Positions 29,090-37,951 of a stretch of 64,000 nt of DNA are shown piece by piece; positions within the stretch are counted from its first letter, which is position 1, and every line of letters begins with the position of its first letter. This stretch comes from Gemmatimonadaceae bacterium. Its GTDB lineage: Bacteria; Gemmatimonadota; Gemmatimonadetes; Gemmatimonadales; Gemmatimonadaceae. Location of the stretch: NCBI GenBank assembly GCA_030835125.1, contig JAUQWM010000069.1, forward strand, positions 1 through 64,000, read 5' to 3'. Both the position numbers and the translations under genes were made by a program. The notes under the pieces were generated by a model. That model saw only the letters and a list, made by a program, of their open reading frames with translations, was not told where the DNA came from and did no database searches.

Positions 29090-29164
29090 TCAGCAGCAGC
29101 CGGTACCGGACGGACAGGGACAGTCGTCGCCACACCCGGTGCACGTGCAGGTTTCGTCCATCAT
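29090..29164 (-). CDS. Cysteine-rich 24-residue micropeptide, candidate mini-metallothionein
   Basis: A 24-residue peptide (Met-Met-Asp-Glu-Thr then Cys-rich) has seven cysteines in the pattern CxCxxCxxxCxCxxxxxCC, with two acidic residues and no aromatic. This is a metal-thiolate composition. GGAGG lies 8 bases upstream of the first ATG (29164). The ATG overlaps the TGA of the MerR gene by four bases, so translation is coupled. A second in-frame ATG follows at once. It is far shorter than known bacterial metallothioneins (about 50 residues and up). I infer that it binds soft metal ions; the role and metal are untested. Confidence 0.7.
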   Translation of the reverse strand: MMDETCTCTGCGDDCPCPSGTGCC

Positions 29165-29754
29165 CGTACGTTCCTCCTGGAAGCGGTTGAAGGTGCCGCC
29201 GGGGACGTTCCGCGCTTCGCGACCAGCCGCCCCGGCGACGGCGATCGCTTCTTGCCCTGGACCGCGCCCTCTCCACTCGCGTCCTCGAGGGCCTCGACCA
29301 GTGGACAGTCGAGCGCCCCGCGCGGATCACGCGGCGCGGCACAGGCGCGATCGCAGTCCTTGAGGAGCTTCCCCAGCGCGCCCCGGAGGGCGCCGAGCTC
29401 ACGGATGCGGCGATCGATTTCCCGCATCTTGGCATCGGTGGCTTCGCGCAGTCGCGACGGCGCGGTACCGGACCAGGCTCGCTCCCGGAGATGGATCAGT
29501 TCCTCCACCTCGGCCAGCGTGAATCCGAGCGACTGGGCGCGCCGGATGAACCGCACCAGCCGCACCGCCCCGTCGTCGTACTCGCGATAGCCGCTGGCGC
29601 GGCGTCCGACCGGCCGCAAGAGCCCTCGACGTTCGTAGAAGCGCAGGGTGTCGGCGCTCACGCCCGTCGACGATACAACGTCCCCGATACGGAGGACGGT
29701 GCCCGGGCTCTGCGCGACCCGGCGCTCGCTTGTGCCACCTGGCTGGGATCTCAT
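29161..29754 (-). CDS. MerR family metal-responsive regulator
   Basis: The 197-residue protein has the MerR winged-helix (LRIGDVVSSTGVSADTLRFY, GRRASGYREYDD) and a dimerisation helix. Cysteines in KDCDRAC and LDCPLVEAL resemble the metal loop of CueR/ZntR/HmrR-type sensors. The residue aligned with Cys79 of ZntR is not Cys, which fits a monovalent-metal sensor better, but the loop is longer than in CueR. The C-terminal 40 residues are a basic disordered tail. The ATG at 29754 is only 7 bases after the -10 box. It drives the coupled cysteine-rich peptide. Confidence 0.88.
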   Translation of the reverse strand: MRSQPGGTSERRVAQSPGTVLRIGDVVSSTGVSADTLRFYERRGLLRPVGRRASGYREYDDGAVRLVRFIRRAQSLGFTLAEVEELIHLRERAWSGTAPSRLREATDAKMREIDRRIRELGALRGALGKLLKDCDRACAAPRDPRGALDCPLVEALEDASGEGAVQGKKRSPSPGRLVAKRGTSPAAPSTASRRNVR

Positions 29755-29761
29755 GGAGCGA

Positions 29762-29793
29762 ATCCTAAACCCTGGAGCGCACTCCAGAGTCAA
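29762..29793 (-). promoter_or_regulatory. MerR-type promoter/operator with 20-bp spacer
   Basis: On the minus strand, TTGACT (29793-29788) and TAGGAT (29767-29762) are separated by 20 bp, which is the over-long spacer MerR regulators correct by DNA distortion. The spacer holds a dyad CTGGAGTGCGCTCCAG. It looks like ZntR- and CueR-type operators. The start site would be next to the ATG at 29754, so the mRNA would be leaderless or nearly so. Confidence 0.85.
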
Positions 29794-29865
29794 GGGGTCG
29801 TCCGGTCCACCTGACGTGAGCGCAGGCGAGGAACCTCACTCTGGAGACGAAGCCGACCCCCCGGG

Positions 29866-29907
29866 TAGTCTGACCTCCGACCTCCAACCTCCGACCTCAG
29901 GAGTCAG
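29866..29907. repeat. Heptanucleotide array (ACCTCCG)n
   Basis: About six units with ACCTCCG, ACCTCCA and ACCTCAG. It reaches the stop codon of the PQQ dehydrogenase gene (29904-29906). Confidence 0.8.
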
Positions 29908-31952
29908 GGTAGCGCAAACGCCACGTACGTCCCGCCCGACGGCGCGTCGTTCTTCCCACCGCCGCACGCGATCACCACGTACTGCTTGCCGTTCGCCAGG
30001 TACAGTGACGGCGTTGCGTTCCCTGCCGCTGGAAGCGACGCCTCCCACAACAGCGCGCCCGTCTTCTTGTCGAACGCCCGGAACTTGTTGTCGTACGTCG
30101 TGGCGGCGATGAACAGCAGGCCGTTCGCCGTCACCACCGGTCCGCCATAACTGTCGGTGCCGGTATTCGTGATCCCCTGCGCAGCCAGCTTCGGGTATTC
30201 GCCGAACGGGATCGACCAGCGAATCTCGCCCTGGTTGAGGTCGATGGCATTGAGCGTGCCCCAGGGCGGCGTGATCGGAGGGTAGCCATCGGGGTCGAGC
30301 CAGATCTTCAGCCCCGTGCTGCGATACTTCAGGAAGTTCGGGTTGTTCGACGCGGTGTCGGCGATGTCACGCCCACTGATGAGGAAGTCGGCGAGCGCGT
30401 TCACGGCATTGTTGTCGAGCGAAGCCGCGAAGCCCGGCATCCTGCCGGTTCCCTGCCCGATGACCTGCAGCAACTGCTCCCGCGTCCGCCGGCTCGCCAC
30501 GCCCACGAGCGACGGCGCATCGCGCGAGCCGCGCTGGTCGTCTCCATGGCAGCTCGCACACTGTGACCCATACAACGACCGGTCGCTCCTCGGCACCAGC
30601 CGTTGCAGCCAGGGCATCTCGTTCGAGTTCACGTAGAGGAGCCCCGTCTCGGGGTCGAACGCGGGACCACCCCATTCGCCACCACCGTCGACGCCCGGGA
30701 AGATGATGTTTCCCTCGAGGACGGGGGGATCGTACATCCCGCTCCGGTATCGCCTGAAATCCGCGAGCGCGGCGGCATGCGCCTCCGGGGTGCGGCGCGT
30801 CAGCATGTCTTCCGTCAGGTGCTGACGCGTGAACGGCGGCGGCAGCGTCGGGAAGGGTTGCGAATCCGCCGCCTGCTCGCCCTCGAGGTCCGAGGGCGGC
30901 ACCTTGCGATACGCGATCGGGAAGAGGGACTCGCCGGTGACGCGATCGAACAGGTAGACGTACCCCGTCTTCGTGATCTGCGCGACGGCCTCGACCCGCT
31001 GGCCGTTTCGCGTGACCGTCACCAGCGTCGGCGACGCGGGAAAGTCCCAGTCCCACAGGTCATGCCGGACAGCCTGGAAGTGCCACAGGCGCTTCCCGGT
31101 GCGCGCGTCGAGCGCGAGGAGCGTGTTGGCGAACAGGTTGTCGCCGATGCGGTTCGCCCCGTAGAAGTCGAACGAGGCGGATCCCGTGGCCGCGAAGACG
31201 ATCCCGCGCCGCACATCCACCGTCACGCCCGACCAGGCGTTCGCGCCGCCCGAGACCTTGTACGCATCCGGGGACCACGTGTCGTAGCCAAACTCGCCCG
31301 GGTGCGGGATGGTGTGGAAGACCCAGCGCAGGTTGCCCGTGCGGATGTCATAGGCGCGGATGTGTCCCGGTGTCGACGGGAGCGCTTCCGGAACCGTGCT
31401 CCCGATGATGAGCAGGTCTCCGAACACCACGCCAGGACTGCTCGCGTTGACCGACACGGTCTCCACGGGCCGGTCGAGACCCTCACGCAGGTCCACCATG
31501 CCGTCGACACCGAACGAGGGGATCGGCTTTCCGGTCTTCCGGTCCAATGCCCACAGTCGGTGGCGATAGTTGAACAGCACGCGGTCGCCGGTGACGACGA
31601 CGCCCCGATGCCGGAACCGGCCCGGAAGCGGACTTCCCTGGGCGGGGTCGAAGCTCCAGAGTTCACGCCCCGTCGCCGCATCGAGCGCAAAGGCGCGCAT
31701 CTTCGGCGACGTCGCGTACAGGACACCGTCGATCACGATCGGGTTCGATTGCATCTCCGATCCGGGGAACTCGTCCTTCGTCTCGTAGGTCCACGCGACC
31801 TGCAGGTGCGCGACGTTGGCTGGCGTGATCTGGCCAAGCGTCGAGTAGTGCGTGTTGTTGGTGTCGCCGCCGGCGACGGGCCAGTCACCCGGTCCGCCCT
31901 GGCAGGCCATGCAGGCGAGGACCGCCAGAGCCGCACTGATCCGTGAGGTCAT
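29904..31952 (-). CDS. PQQ-dependent dehydrogenase with cytochrome c domain, lipoprotein
   Basis: The 682-residue quinoprotein has a lipobox-like CMAC (Cys17). The propeller carries [19 protein letters not shown] at the start, the tryptophan-docking repeats [29 protein letters not shown], and [17 protein letters not shown] haem-binding CASCH (near 485) and Met in the following GTGRMPGF indicate a c-type cytochrome insert inside the propeller, so it is a self-contained quinohaemoprotein passing electrons to the respiratory chain. It resembles membrane glucose or polyol dehydrogenases; substrate is unknown. The PQQ synthesis genes are elsewhere. Confidence 0.9.
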   Translation of the reverse strand: MTSRISAALAVLACMACQGGPGDWPVAGGDTNNTHYSTLGQITPANVAHLQVAWTYETKDEFPGSEMQSNPIVIDGVLYATSPKMRAFALDAATGRELWSFDPAQGSPLPGRFRHRGVVVTGDRVLFNYRHRLWALDRKTGKPIPSFGVDGMVDLREGLDRPVETVSVNASSPGVVFGDLLIIGSTVPEALPSTPGHIRAYDIRTGNLRWVFHTIPHPGEFGYDTWSPDAYKVSGGANAWSGVTVDVRRGIVFAATGSASFDFYGANRIGDNLFANTLLALDARTGKRLWHFQAVRHDLWDWDFPASPTLVTVTRNGQRVEAVAQITKTGYVYLFDRVTGESLFPIAYRKVPPSDLEGEQAADSQPFPTLPPPFTRQHLTEDMLTRRTPEAHAAALADFRRYRSGMYDPPVLEGNIIFPGVDGGGEWGGPAFDPETGLLYVNSNEMPWLQRLVPRSDRSLYGSQCASCHGDDQRGSRDAPSLVGVASRRTREQLLQVIGQGTGRMPGFAASLDNNAVNALADFLISGRDIADTASNNPNFLKYRSTGLKIWLDPDGYPPITPPWGTLNAIDLNQGEIRWSIPFGEYPKLAAQGITNTGTDSYGGPVVTANGLLFIAATTYDNKFRAFDKKTGALLWEASLPAAGNATPSLYLANGKQYVVIACGGGKNDAPSGGTYVAFALP

Positions 31953-32018
31953 GGGGCGAACTTACGAGTCGCGGACCCTGCGCGTCCAGCCGACTACCTT
32001 TCAGCAGGAGGTGGACTC

Positions 32019-32669
32019 GTGCTCGTTGGATCAGCCGCTCAGCATCGACCGCAATCCCCCGGCGAGGAGATCGCCAACAGCGTCAGTCACGGCATCGGCT
32101 TCGTGGCCGCCGTGGCGGCGCTGCCCGTCCTGGTGATCGGCGCCCTGAACCACGGCGCCACCGCCGTGGTCGGCGCAACGATCTTCGGCGCAACGACCAT
32201 CCTGCTCTACCTCACCTCGACCCTCTACCACGCCATCGCCCCGAACCGCGCGAAGCGGGTCTTCCAGGTGCTCGACCACGCGGCGATCTACCTCCTCATT
32301 GCCGGCACGTACACCCCCTTCACGCTGGGCGTCCTGCGGGGTCCGTGGGGCTGGACGCTGTTCGGCCTGATCTGGGGGCTCGCCGTGATCGGCATTTTCC
32401 TCAAGTCCGTGCGAGGCATCCGGTACCCCAGAGTATCCACGGCCGTGTACCTCGCGATGGGGTGGCTGGTCGTCATCGCGGCCCGGCCCCTCTGGGAGAA
32501 CGTGCCGGGCTGGGGCATCTTCTGGCTCGCCGCGGGCGGCCTGGCCTACACCGCGGGCATCGCGTTCTACGCGTCGCACCGCATGCGATACGCCCATTTC
32601 GTGTGGCATCTCTTCGTGCTCGCCGGTACGGGCTGCCATTTCGTCGCGGTGTACCGTTTCGCCGCCTGA
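32019..32669 (+). CDS. trhA: Hemolysin III/PAQR family membrane protein (TrhA-like)
   Basis: The 216-residue seven-TM protein has the PAQR motifs: SxxxH in SVSHGIGF, LYHA, DHAAIYLLIAGTYTPF, and the final HFVWHLFVLAGTGCHFVAV, whose histidines bind zinc in this family. TrhA-like proteins affect membrane energetics. A GTG start at 32019 is supported by AGGAGG seven bases upstream. Confidence 0.9.
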   Translation: MLVGSAAQHRPQSPGEEIANSVSHGIGFVAAVAALPVLVIGALNHGATAVVGATIFGATTILLYLTSTLYHAIAPNRAKRVFQVLDHAAIYLLIAGTYTPFTLGVLRGPWGWTLFGLIWGLAVIGIFLKSVRGIRYPRVSTAVYLAMGWLVVIAARPLWENVPGWGIFWLAAGGLAYTAGIAFYASHRMRYAHFVWHLFVLAGTGCHFVAVYRFAA

Positions 32670-32744
32670 CCGGCGCGGCTCGCCTTCGCCGGCCAACGCA
32701 ACCCGGGTCCGGGGTGTCGCAATGTCGACCCACACCCCTCCCCG

Positions 32745-33953
32745 ATGAAACGCCTCCTGCCACTCGCGGCGCTCCTTGCGACCGCTTGCCGTGACGCCGC
32801 TCCAGCGGGGACCGGCATCCGCGTCGACTCGCTCCCTGGCGGCATCCGGCGCACGATCAGCGCGCATCCATCGGATTCCGGCCGGTGGAGCCTCGTGGTC
32901 GCCCGCGACATCCAGCCACCGGAAAGCGATCCCGGCGAACTCGCCAACCCGCAGGACGTCGCCATCACCGACGACGGCGTGGTGTTCGTCGTCGAGGCGC
33001 GCCCGACCACCATCAAGGTCTTCGACCCCGCGGGCCGCCTCACGGCGACCATCGGTCGGGATGGCAGCGGCCCGGGGGAATTTCGCGCCGCGTACATCGC
33101 AGTGCGTGGCGACACGATCGTGGCCCAGGATGCCCAGAACAGCCGCGCAACGTCCTTCAACTGGCGTACCGGTGCCCTGCTGTCCGAGCGCCGCACCGCC
33201 TGCTGCTACTTCTTCCCCATCGGCATCGACGGCGAAGGGAGGGCTACGGTCCGGGCCATGGTCACGGCGCCCGACACGGCGCTGCCTGACGTTCAGGCGT
33301 TCGTGCGATTTCCGCTGGGCGGAGCCGAGGCGGAGACCGTATTCGTTGCCGACGGCGGCCGGGCCGGTGCCGGCGCGCCCTGGGTCATCCGCGAGGGCGG
33401 CCGCGTCCGCATGTCGGTCGTGGTCCCGTTTCAGCCCCGCGCCTTCCACGCCATCGACCCCACGGCCGGCTTGGTCACCGGATTCTCGGGAGAGTACCTC
33501 CTCCGCCGCACCACGACGGGGAGCGACACCACCGCGGTGTTCGGTCGCGAGTGGTCCCCAAGCCCGGTGTCCGGGGCCGAGAAGGCCCGGATCGTGGAGG
33601 AGCGCATCGCGGAGGTGTACCGCAACAACGCTCCCGACATCGCCGAATCGACGATCCGGGCCGCCTTCGACCCCTCGTACATCCCCGATACGCGTCCGGC
33701 CTTCGAGGGCCTCTGGGTCGACGCCGCCGGCCGGACCTGGGTACGCCGCGGTGACACCGATACCACACGGGTAGCGTTCGACCTCTTCGACCAGGTGGGT
33801 GTCTGGCTCGACGTGATCGAGGTTGCGGCCGCGGACTGGCCGCGCTCGACCTGGACGCCGATCGCCCTCGGCCGGGAGCAGGTGGCGGTGCCGCTCGAGG
33901 GCGAGGACGGCCGGCCGTTGATCCGCGTCTTCCGGCTCCAGCGGCGGCCCTGA
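32745..33953 (+). CDS. Six-bladed beta-propeller lipoprotein
   Basis: The 402-residue protein has the lipobox LLATAC (Cys15) and then propeller repeats of the 6-bladed type: DVAITDDGVVFVVEA, IKVFDPAGRLTATIGRDGSGPGEF. The GxGPGEF motif is shared with 37952-39220. Such proteins are abundant and mostly unassigned in this phylum. The last third is less regular. Confidence 0.8.
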   Translation: MKRLLPLAALLATACRDAAPAGTGIRVDSLPGGIRRTISAHPSDSGRWSLVVARDIQPPESDPGELANPQDVAITDDGVVFVVEARPTTIKVFDPAGRLTATIGRDGSGPGEFRAAYIAVRGDTIVAQDAQNSRATSFNWRTGALLSERRTACCYFFPIGIDGEGRATVRAMVTAPDTALPDVQAFVRFPLGGAEAETVFVADGGRAGAGAPWVIREGGRVRMSVVVPFQPRAFHAIDPTAGLVTGFSGEYLLRRTTTGSDTTAVFGREWSPSPVSGAEKARIVEERIAEVYRNNAPDIAESTIRAAFDPSYIPDTRPAFEGLWVDAAGRTWVRRGDTDTTRVAFDLFDQVGVWLDVIEVAAADWPRSTWTPIALGREQVAVPLEGEDGRPLIRVFRLQRRP

Positions 33954-33960
33954 AACGAGA

Positions 33961-33996
33961 ATGCGGGCCGGGAGCGTCCGGTCTCCCTGCCCGCAT
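33961..33996. terminator. Convergent terminator hairpin
   Basis: ATGCGGG/CCCGCAT and GGGAG/CTCCC form a stem with a two-base internal mismatch. It lies just after the propeller gene and before the end of the opposite gene. No long T-tract follows. Confidence 0.55.
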
Positions 33997-34023
33997 CCGT
34001 CCTGAGGGTCCCGCCGGCCGTGC

Positions 34024-34668
34024 CTAACGCAACGCGACCGTCCGGGTCGTCTGGAGCTTCATCGAGGTGCCCGCGGGGAGTACGCCTTCGACGTCGCCCG
34101 TCCCCAACGAGATCACCGTGCCCGCGGCGGCACCGAGCACGCCACCCAGCAGGATCTTGTCGAGGTCACCACCGCTGAGCACCGCTCCCAGCACCGCGCC
34201 GGCTGCGGCCCCGACGCCCGCCTTCTGGATCGTCTCGTTCCGCGTGTCCGCCCCGCGCGTCTGGAGATCGGTGGCGGTCACCTTGGCGTAGAACGGGTGA
34301 CTGGTACCGTTCACGACCAGTCGCTCGAAGTCGACCTTGATCGCGGCGGGTTCGCCCGTCCGGTCGGAATTGTCCAGCCCCGTGATCTTGCCGTAGATCT
34401 TGGAGCCCGCCGGCACCGCCGTGCCGCCGCCGCTGGCGACGATGGCGTTCTCGACGGTCGCGGCGAACGTGTCGCCGACCTTGCTGACCTTCGTCCCGAT
34501 CTCCTGGTCCAGCCTGACGTCGATGGTGGTGCCGGGTGGCAGCGTCCGCGTGTCCGCGGGCGTGGCGCTGACGGCGACGTCTCCGGTCGATTCAATCGTT
34601 GCCTGACGAGCGCAGGCGGCAACCAGCAAGCCGGCGATGAACGCGGCTGCCACGGGTGGCGAACGCAT
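34024..34668 (-). CDS. Glycine-zipper lipoprotein, unknown
   Basis: The 214-residue protein has the lipobox LVAAC (Cys18). A beta domain (RLDQEIGTKVSKVGDTFAAT, TAVPAGSKIYGKITG) resembles the OmpA-like or YjgN periplasmic barrel seen next to glycine zippers. The C-terminal part is a glycine zipper (KAGVGAAAGAVLGAVLSGG, GGVLGAAAGTVISLG). AGGAGG is five bases upstream of the ATG at 34668. The stop codon sits next to a GCCTAACG octamer. Confidence 0.75.
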   Translation of the reverse strand: MRSPPVAAAFIAGLLVAACARQATIESTGDVAVSATPADTRTLPPGTTIDVRLDQEIGTKVSKVGDTFAATVENAIVASGGGTAVPAGSKIYGKITGLDNSDRTGEPAAIKVDFERLVVNGTSHPFYAKVTATDLQTRGADTRNETIQKAGVGAAAGAVLGAVLSGGDLDKILLGGVLGAAAGTVISLGTGDVEGVLPAGTSMKLQTTRTVALR

Positions 34669-34782
34669 CCTGACCTCCTGTGTGTTCGGAATGAACGTAC
34701 GCGTGCTACACGAGGTGCACGGCGATGGCTCATCCGTGACGGCACCAGTCACACAAGCCGCCCTGGCACCCGGGAGCGGGCC

Positions 34783-35103
34783 TCAGCGGACGACCTGACG
34801 ACCCCGCTGGAACACCGCCGCGATCGCGCGGGTGTTCCGGATGTCCGACAACGGGTCCTCCTCGCCGAGGCATGCCGCCGGTCCCGACTCATCGCGGAGC
34901 TGCATGGTGTCCCCGAGCACGCGCCACGCCGCGGCGATGAGCACACCGCGCGGGCTCGTGAACTGCGCCCGGCCCTCGTCGGTGAACTCCACGGTGATCG
35001 CACCCGAGCGCCACGCGCCGGTGGGAGCGGACTGCGCGTGGATCGTGCAGGCCCCACCGAGGGCCATCGCCATCATCGGGGCAATCCATCGCGAACGTGT
35101 CAT
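34783..35103 (-). CDS. Small exported protein coupled to FecR-like gene
   Basis: The 106-residue protein begins with a signal peptide (MTRSRWIAPMMAMALGGACTIHAQ) followed by a short beta-sandwich-like domain (TGAWRSGAITVEFTDEG, WRVLGDTMQLRDE). Its ATG overlaps the FecR-like stop by four bases (ATGA). It is the third gene of the sigma/FecR cassette and may be a sensed or regulated envelope component. Confidence 0.65.
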   Translation of the reverse strand: MTRSRWIAPMMAMALGGACTIHAQSAPTGAWRSGAITVEFTDEGRAQFTSPRGVLIAAAWRVLGDTMQLRDESGPAACLGEEDPLSDIRNTRAIAAVFQRGRQVVR

Positions 35104-36134
35104 GAACCGGCCCCGGGGAGCGCAAGGACAGCGCGCGGCTTGACCAGGCGCCACCGGACGAGGAAGCGCCTGAACGCGCCGCCTGATTCCGTCGACCAGT
35201 GCGGCTCCAGCACGGCCTCCCAGGCGCTGAGGGCAGCCGGATCCAGCGCTGCGGCGCGCTCGACGGTCAGGCCGGTCGGCGGAGGCACGATGGCCGCGAT
35301 CGTCCGGGCAACCACGAGCCGGAGCGTCGAGTCGACGCGCGGCAACAGGTGCCACAGGGTGATCGTGGACCGCTCGTTCGGCTCCGCCAGGAGCACAGCC
35401 AGCGACGCCGAATCGGTCGCGCCTGACGAGAGCGCCGTGGCAGCCTGCCGGAACTCGGGCGAACTGGTGACGGGCCACGGCACGGTGCGCCCGGCCTCAT
35501 CGGTGCCGGCCGCATTCCCGGCCGGGACGAGCGTGGTGTCGGCGTCGTGCACCATTTCGACCGCGCCATACTCGACCTCGATCGACGCGTCACCGTTCTC
35601 GTCGACGCGCAGGGTATAGACACAGCCCAGGTCGATCGCCCGCGCGCGCGCGGGCGCCACCTCGAACACGCGTGGCCTGGCCCAGATCCGCGCGTGCATC
35701 TCGCCACGCTCGAGCCGGAAGCGGTTCTCGAGCAACTCCGCCGCCTCGAGCCGGATCGAAGACGATGGCCCGACGCGCACCTCGCCAATCGAGCCGACCT
35801 TCACCCGCGCCGACGAGCCATCGCCCGTCACCAGGAGGTCACCGGGACGGAGGCGAGTCTTCCGGTCCACCGCCTGGTCCGACACGGTCACGACGCCCTC
35901 GGCGCGCACACTCCACCGGGCGGGTCGCAGGAACAGGGTCAGGCCGCCCGCGATGACCAGCGCCGCGGCGGCGACGGCCGGCCCACGAACCCGGCGCAGG
36001 CGGCTCACGTCATGGCGGTGCACGACCGCCGGCACCTGGTAGCGATACCGGAGCAATGCCTTCTCGAGCGAGACGACATCGGGAGGACGCGTCCCGGCGT
36101 TCGGGTTCCAGAGGTAGTCGGATTCGTCAGTCAT
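35100..36134 (-). CDS. FecR-like anti-sigma/sensor protein
   Basis: The 344-residue protein has a short N-terminal cytoplasmic part, one TM helix (GPAVAAAALVIAGGLTLFLR) and a FecR-type periplasmic domain. The latter contains TRLRPGDLLVTGDGSSARVKVGSIGEVRVGPSSSIRLE and the ARVWE-like RIWARPRVFEVAPARA. FecR proteins relay outer-membrane signals to ECF sigma factors. The ATG overlaps the sigma gene by 8 bp. Confidence 0.85.
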   Translation of the reverse strand: MTDESDYLWNPNAGTRPPDVVSLEKALLRYRYQVPAVVHRHDVSRLRRVRGPAVAAAALVIAGGLTLFLRPARWSVRAEGVVTVSDQAVDRKTRLRPGDLLVTGDGSSARVKVGSIGEVRVGPSSSIRLEAAELLENRFRLERGEMHARIWARPRVFEVAPARARAIDLGCVYTLRVDENGDASIEVEYGAVEMVHDADTTLVPAGNAAGTDEAGRTVPWPVTSSPEFRQAATALSSGATDSASLAVLLAEPNERSTITLWHLLPRVDSTLRLVVARTIAAIVPPPTGLTVERAAALDPAALSAWEAVLEPHWSTESGGAFRRFLVRWRLVKPRAVLALPGAGS

Positions 36135-36768
36135 GCTTCCATCCCAGCGTATCGCGCAGCATCTGCATGCCGCGATGCAGGTTGACGCGCACCGAACCGT
36201 GGGTCAGTCCCGTGCGCTCGGCAATTTCCGGCCCGCTCATTCCCTCCACGAGCCGCAGCAGCAACGTCTCCCGGTATGCCTCCGGCAACGACCGGATCGC
36301 GGCGAGCGCGCGGTCGCCATCGATCTCCGGCTCACTCGCGGGCGCGGGGAGGCCCTCGTCCAGTGGCACGAGCCTGAGGTTCGCCCGCCGGCTCTGCCGC
36401 GCGACGTTCCTGGCGATCGCCATCAGCCAACCCCCGAACGCGCCACGATCCCTGAGCGAATGCAACTGCCGCCACGCAGCGAGGAAGGTCTCCTGGACCA
36501 GGTCCTTGACGTCGTCCGGGGGGGCGTGCGCGAGCACAACCCCGTGCACGGCCCGTGCATAACGCTCATACAGGCCACTGAAGGCCCGCTGATCACCTGC
36601 CAGGGCCGCCGTCACCAGCGCGGTCGACTCCCCACCCGGAGGATCAGGCCTGCGCGGTTCGAGGGCGTCGGGGGCAATCACGGCGGGCTGTGGTGACAGG
36701 GCTGAGGGAGAGCGATCTTGGTTCTGTACCGGGGATGCCGCACGCCGCCCGGGTGTTAACAGCGGCAT
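36127..36768 (-). CDS. ECF-type RNA polymerase sigma factor
   Basis: About 213 residues with sigma-70 region 2 (LYERYARAVHGVVLAHAPPDDVKDLVQETFLAAWRQ) and region 4 (SLPEAYRETLLLRLVEGMSG then GLTHGSVRVNLHRGMQMLR). It would transcribe the cassette for an envelope stress or nutrient signal sensed by the FecR-like protein. The start at 36768 is preferred; the frame opens further up to 36804 and would overlap the divergent gene. Confidence 0.88.
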   Translation of the reverse strand: MPLLTPGRRAASPVQNQDRSPSALSPQPAVIAPDALEPRRPDPPGGESTALVTAALAGDQRAFSGLYERYARAVHGVVLAHAPPDDVKDLVQETFLAAWRQLHSLRDRGAFGGWLMAIARNVARQSRRANLRLVPLDEGLPAPASEPEIDGDRALAAIRSLPEAYRETLLLRLVEGMSGPEIAERTGLTHGSVRVNLHRGMQMLRDTLGWKHD

Positions 36769-36796
36769 CCCCCGAACCGCACAGTAACGCACCCCA

Positions 36797-37888
36797 ATGG
36801 ACATTGCCCGTCAGCGGCTTGCCCGCTCGTTCCTGCTCGGAAGCAACTTCGCTCGCGCCCGGGATGTGGTTGAATCCCTCGGGGCGGTGCAGGCCCAGGA
36901 CTACCAGGGCGCCTTGTGGGCCCTGGGACAGCGCATGTCGCGTGCAGGGCTCGCTGCCGTCGAGCGGGAGGTCAACGAAGGGTCGATCATACGGACTCAT
37001 GTGCTGCGCCCCACCTGGCATTTTGTCCATCCACGCGACCTCCGCTGGATGCTGACGTTGACCGGGCCGAGGGTGAGGAAGGTCATGGCGTCGTACGACC
37101 GGAAGCTCGGCCTGACCGATGCCCTCTACCGGCGCAGCCATGCGGCGGTGACGAGGGCGCTCCGTGACGGCGCATTCCTGACACGCGCGGAGCTGAAGGA
37201 CGTGCTCCTGAAGGCGAAGATCGGCGAACTCGGCGTCCAGCGCGCCGCCCACCTCCTGATGCGCGCCGAACTCGATCAGGTCGTCTGCAGCGGGCCGCGG
37301 CGCGGCAAGCAGTTCACATATGCCCTTTTCGACCTGTGTGTGCCGGCGCAGCCCGACATCGACCGCGACGAGGCCCTGCAACGGCTGACACGACTGTACT
37401 TCAGGACCCGGGGCCCCGCGACCGCGAGCGACTTCTCGTGGTGGTCAGGATTGACCATGGCCGACGTCCGCCGCGGGATCGAGGTCGCGCGGGCGGACCT
37501 GGAGGAAGTGTCTGTCGAGGGCAGGACGTACTGGGTGTCGGGCGACCCGCCGGCACGGACGAGGAGATCGGTCCACCTCCTGCCTAACTACGACGAGTTC
37601 TTCATCGGCCACCGCGACCGCGGGGCGCTCGGCCGCCGCCTGGGGAGCACCGCTACCGTGACGGGCGGCAACGCGTTGATCGCGAATGTCATCGTGATCG
37701 ATGGCCAACTGGTCGGCGGATGGCGCCGGACCATGACCGGCGACGGAGTCACCGTCACGCTGAAGCTGCTCGACACGCTCTCGCCGGGGGAAGAGCGCGG
37801 GCTCGAGAAGGCCCTCGCGCGGTACGGCGACTTCCTCGGTGTCCCCGTCCGGGGCGAACACGTCGCGCGTCGGCACTCGGCTGACTGA
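36797..37888 (+). CDS. AlkZ/YcaQ-like winged-helix DNA glycosylase family protein
   Basis: The 363-residue protein belongs to the HTH_42 (YcaQ/AlkZ) family. It has the family's glutamine motif in VQAQDYQGAL and the conserved RPTWHFV and LLPNYDEFFIGHRDR segments. AlkZ enzymes unhook DNA interstrand crosslinks and alkylated bases; other members may differ. It starts 28 bp from the divergent sigma gene. Confidence 0.85.
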   Translation: MDIARQRLARSFLLGSNFARARDVVESLGAVQAQDYQGALWALGQRMSRAGLAAVEREVNEGSIIRTHVLRPTWHFVHPRDLRWMLTLTGPRVRKVMASYDRKLGLTDALYRRSHAAVTRALRDGAFLTRAELKDVLLKAKIGELGVQRAAHLLMRAELDQVVCSGPRRGKQFTYALFDLCVPAQPDIDRDEALQRLTRLYFRTRGPATASDFSWWSGLTMADVRRGIEVARADLEEVSVEGRTYWVSGDPPARTRRSVHLLPNYDEFFIGHRDRGALGRRLGSTATVTGGNALIANVIVIDGQLVGGWRRTMTGDGVTVTLKLLDTLSPGEERGLEKALARYGDFLGVPVRGEHVARRHSAD

Positions 37889-37951
37889 CGGAAACGCATT
37901 GGCGCCTGTCCGGGTCCAACTCGCAGGTCCCACCGCCTCGCGAGCCCGTCC

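Noticed and set aside
28975-29435. Frame at 29028-29435 over the cysteine-rich peptide
   Set aside because: It is a shadow of the MerR gene; the real micropeptide is in another frame with its own ribosome-binding site.
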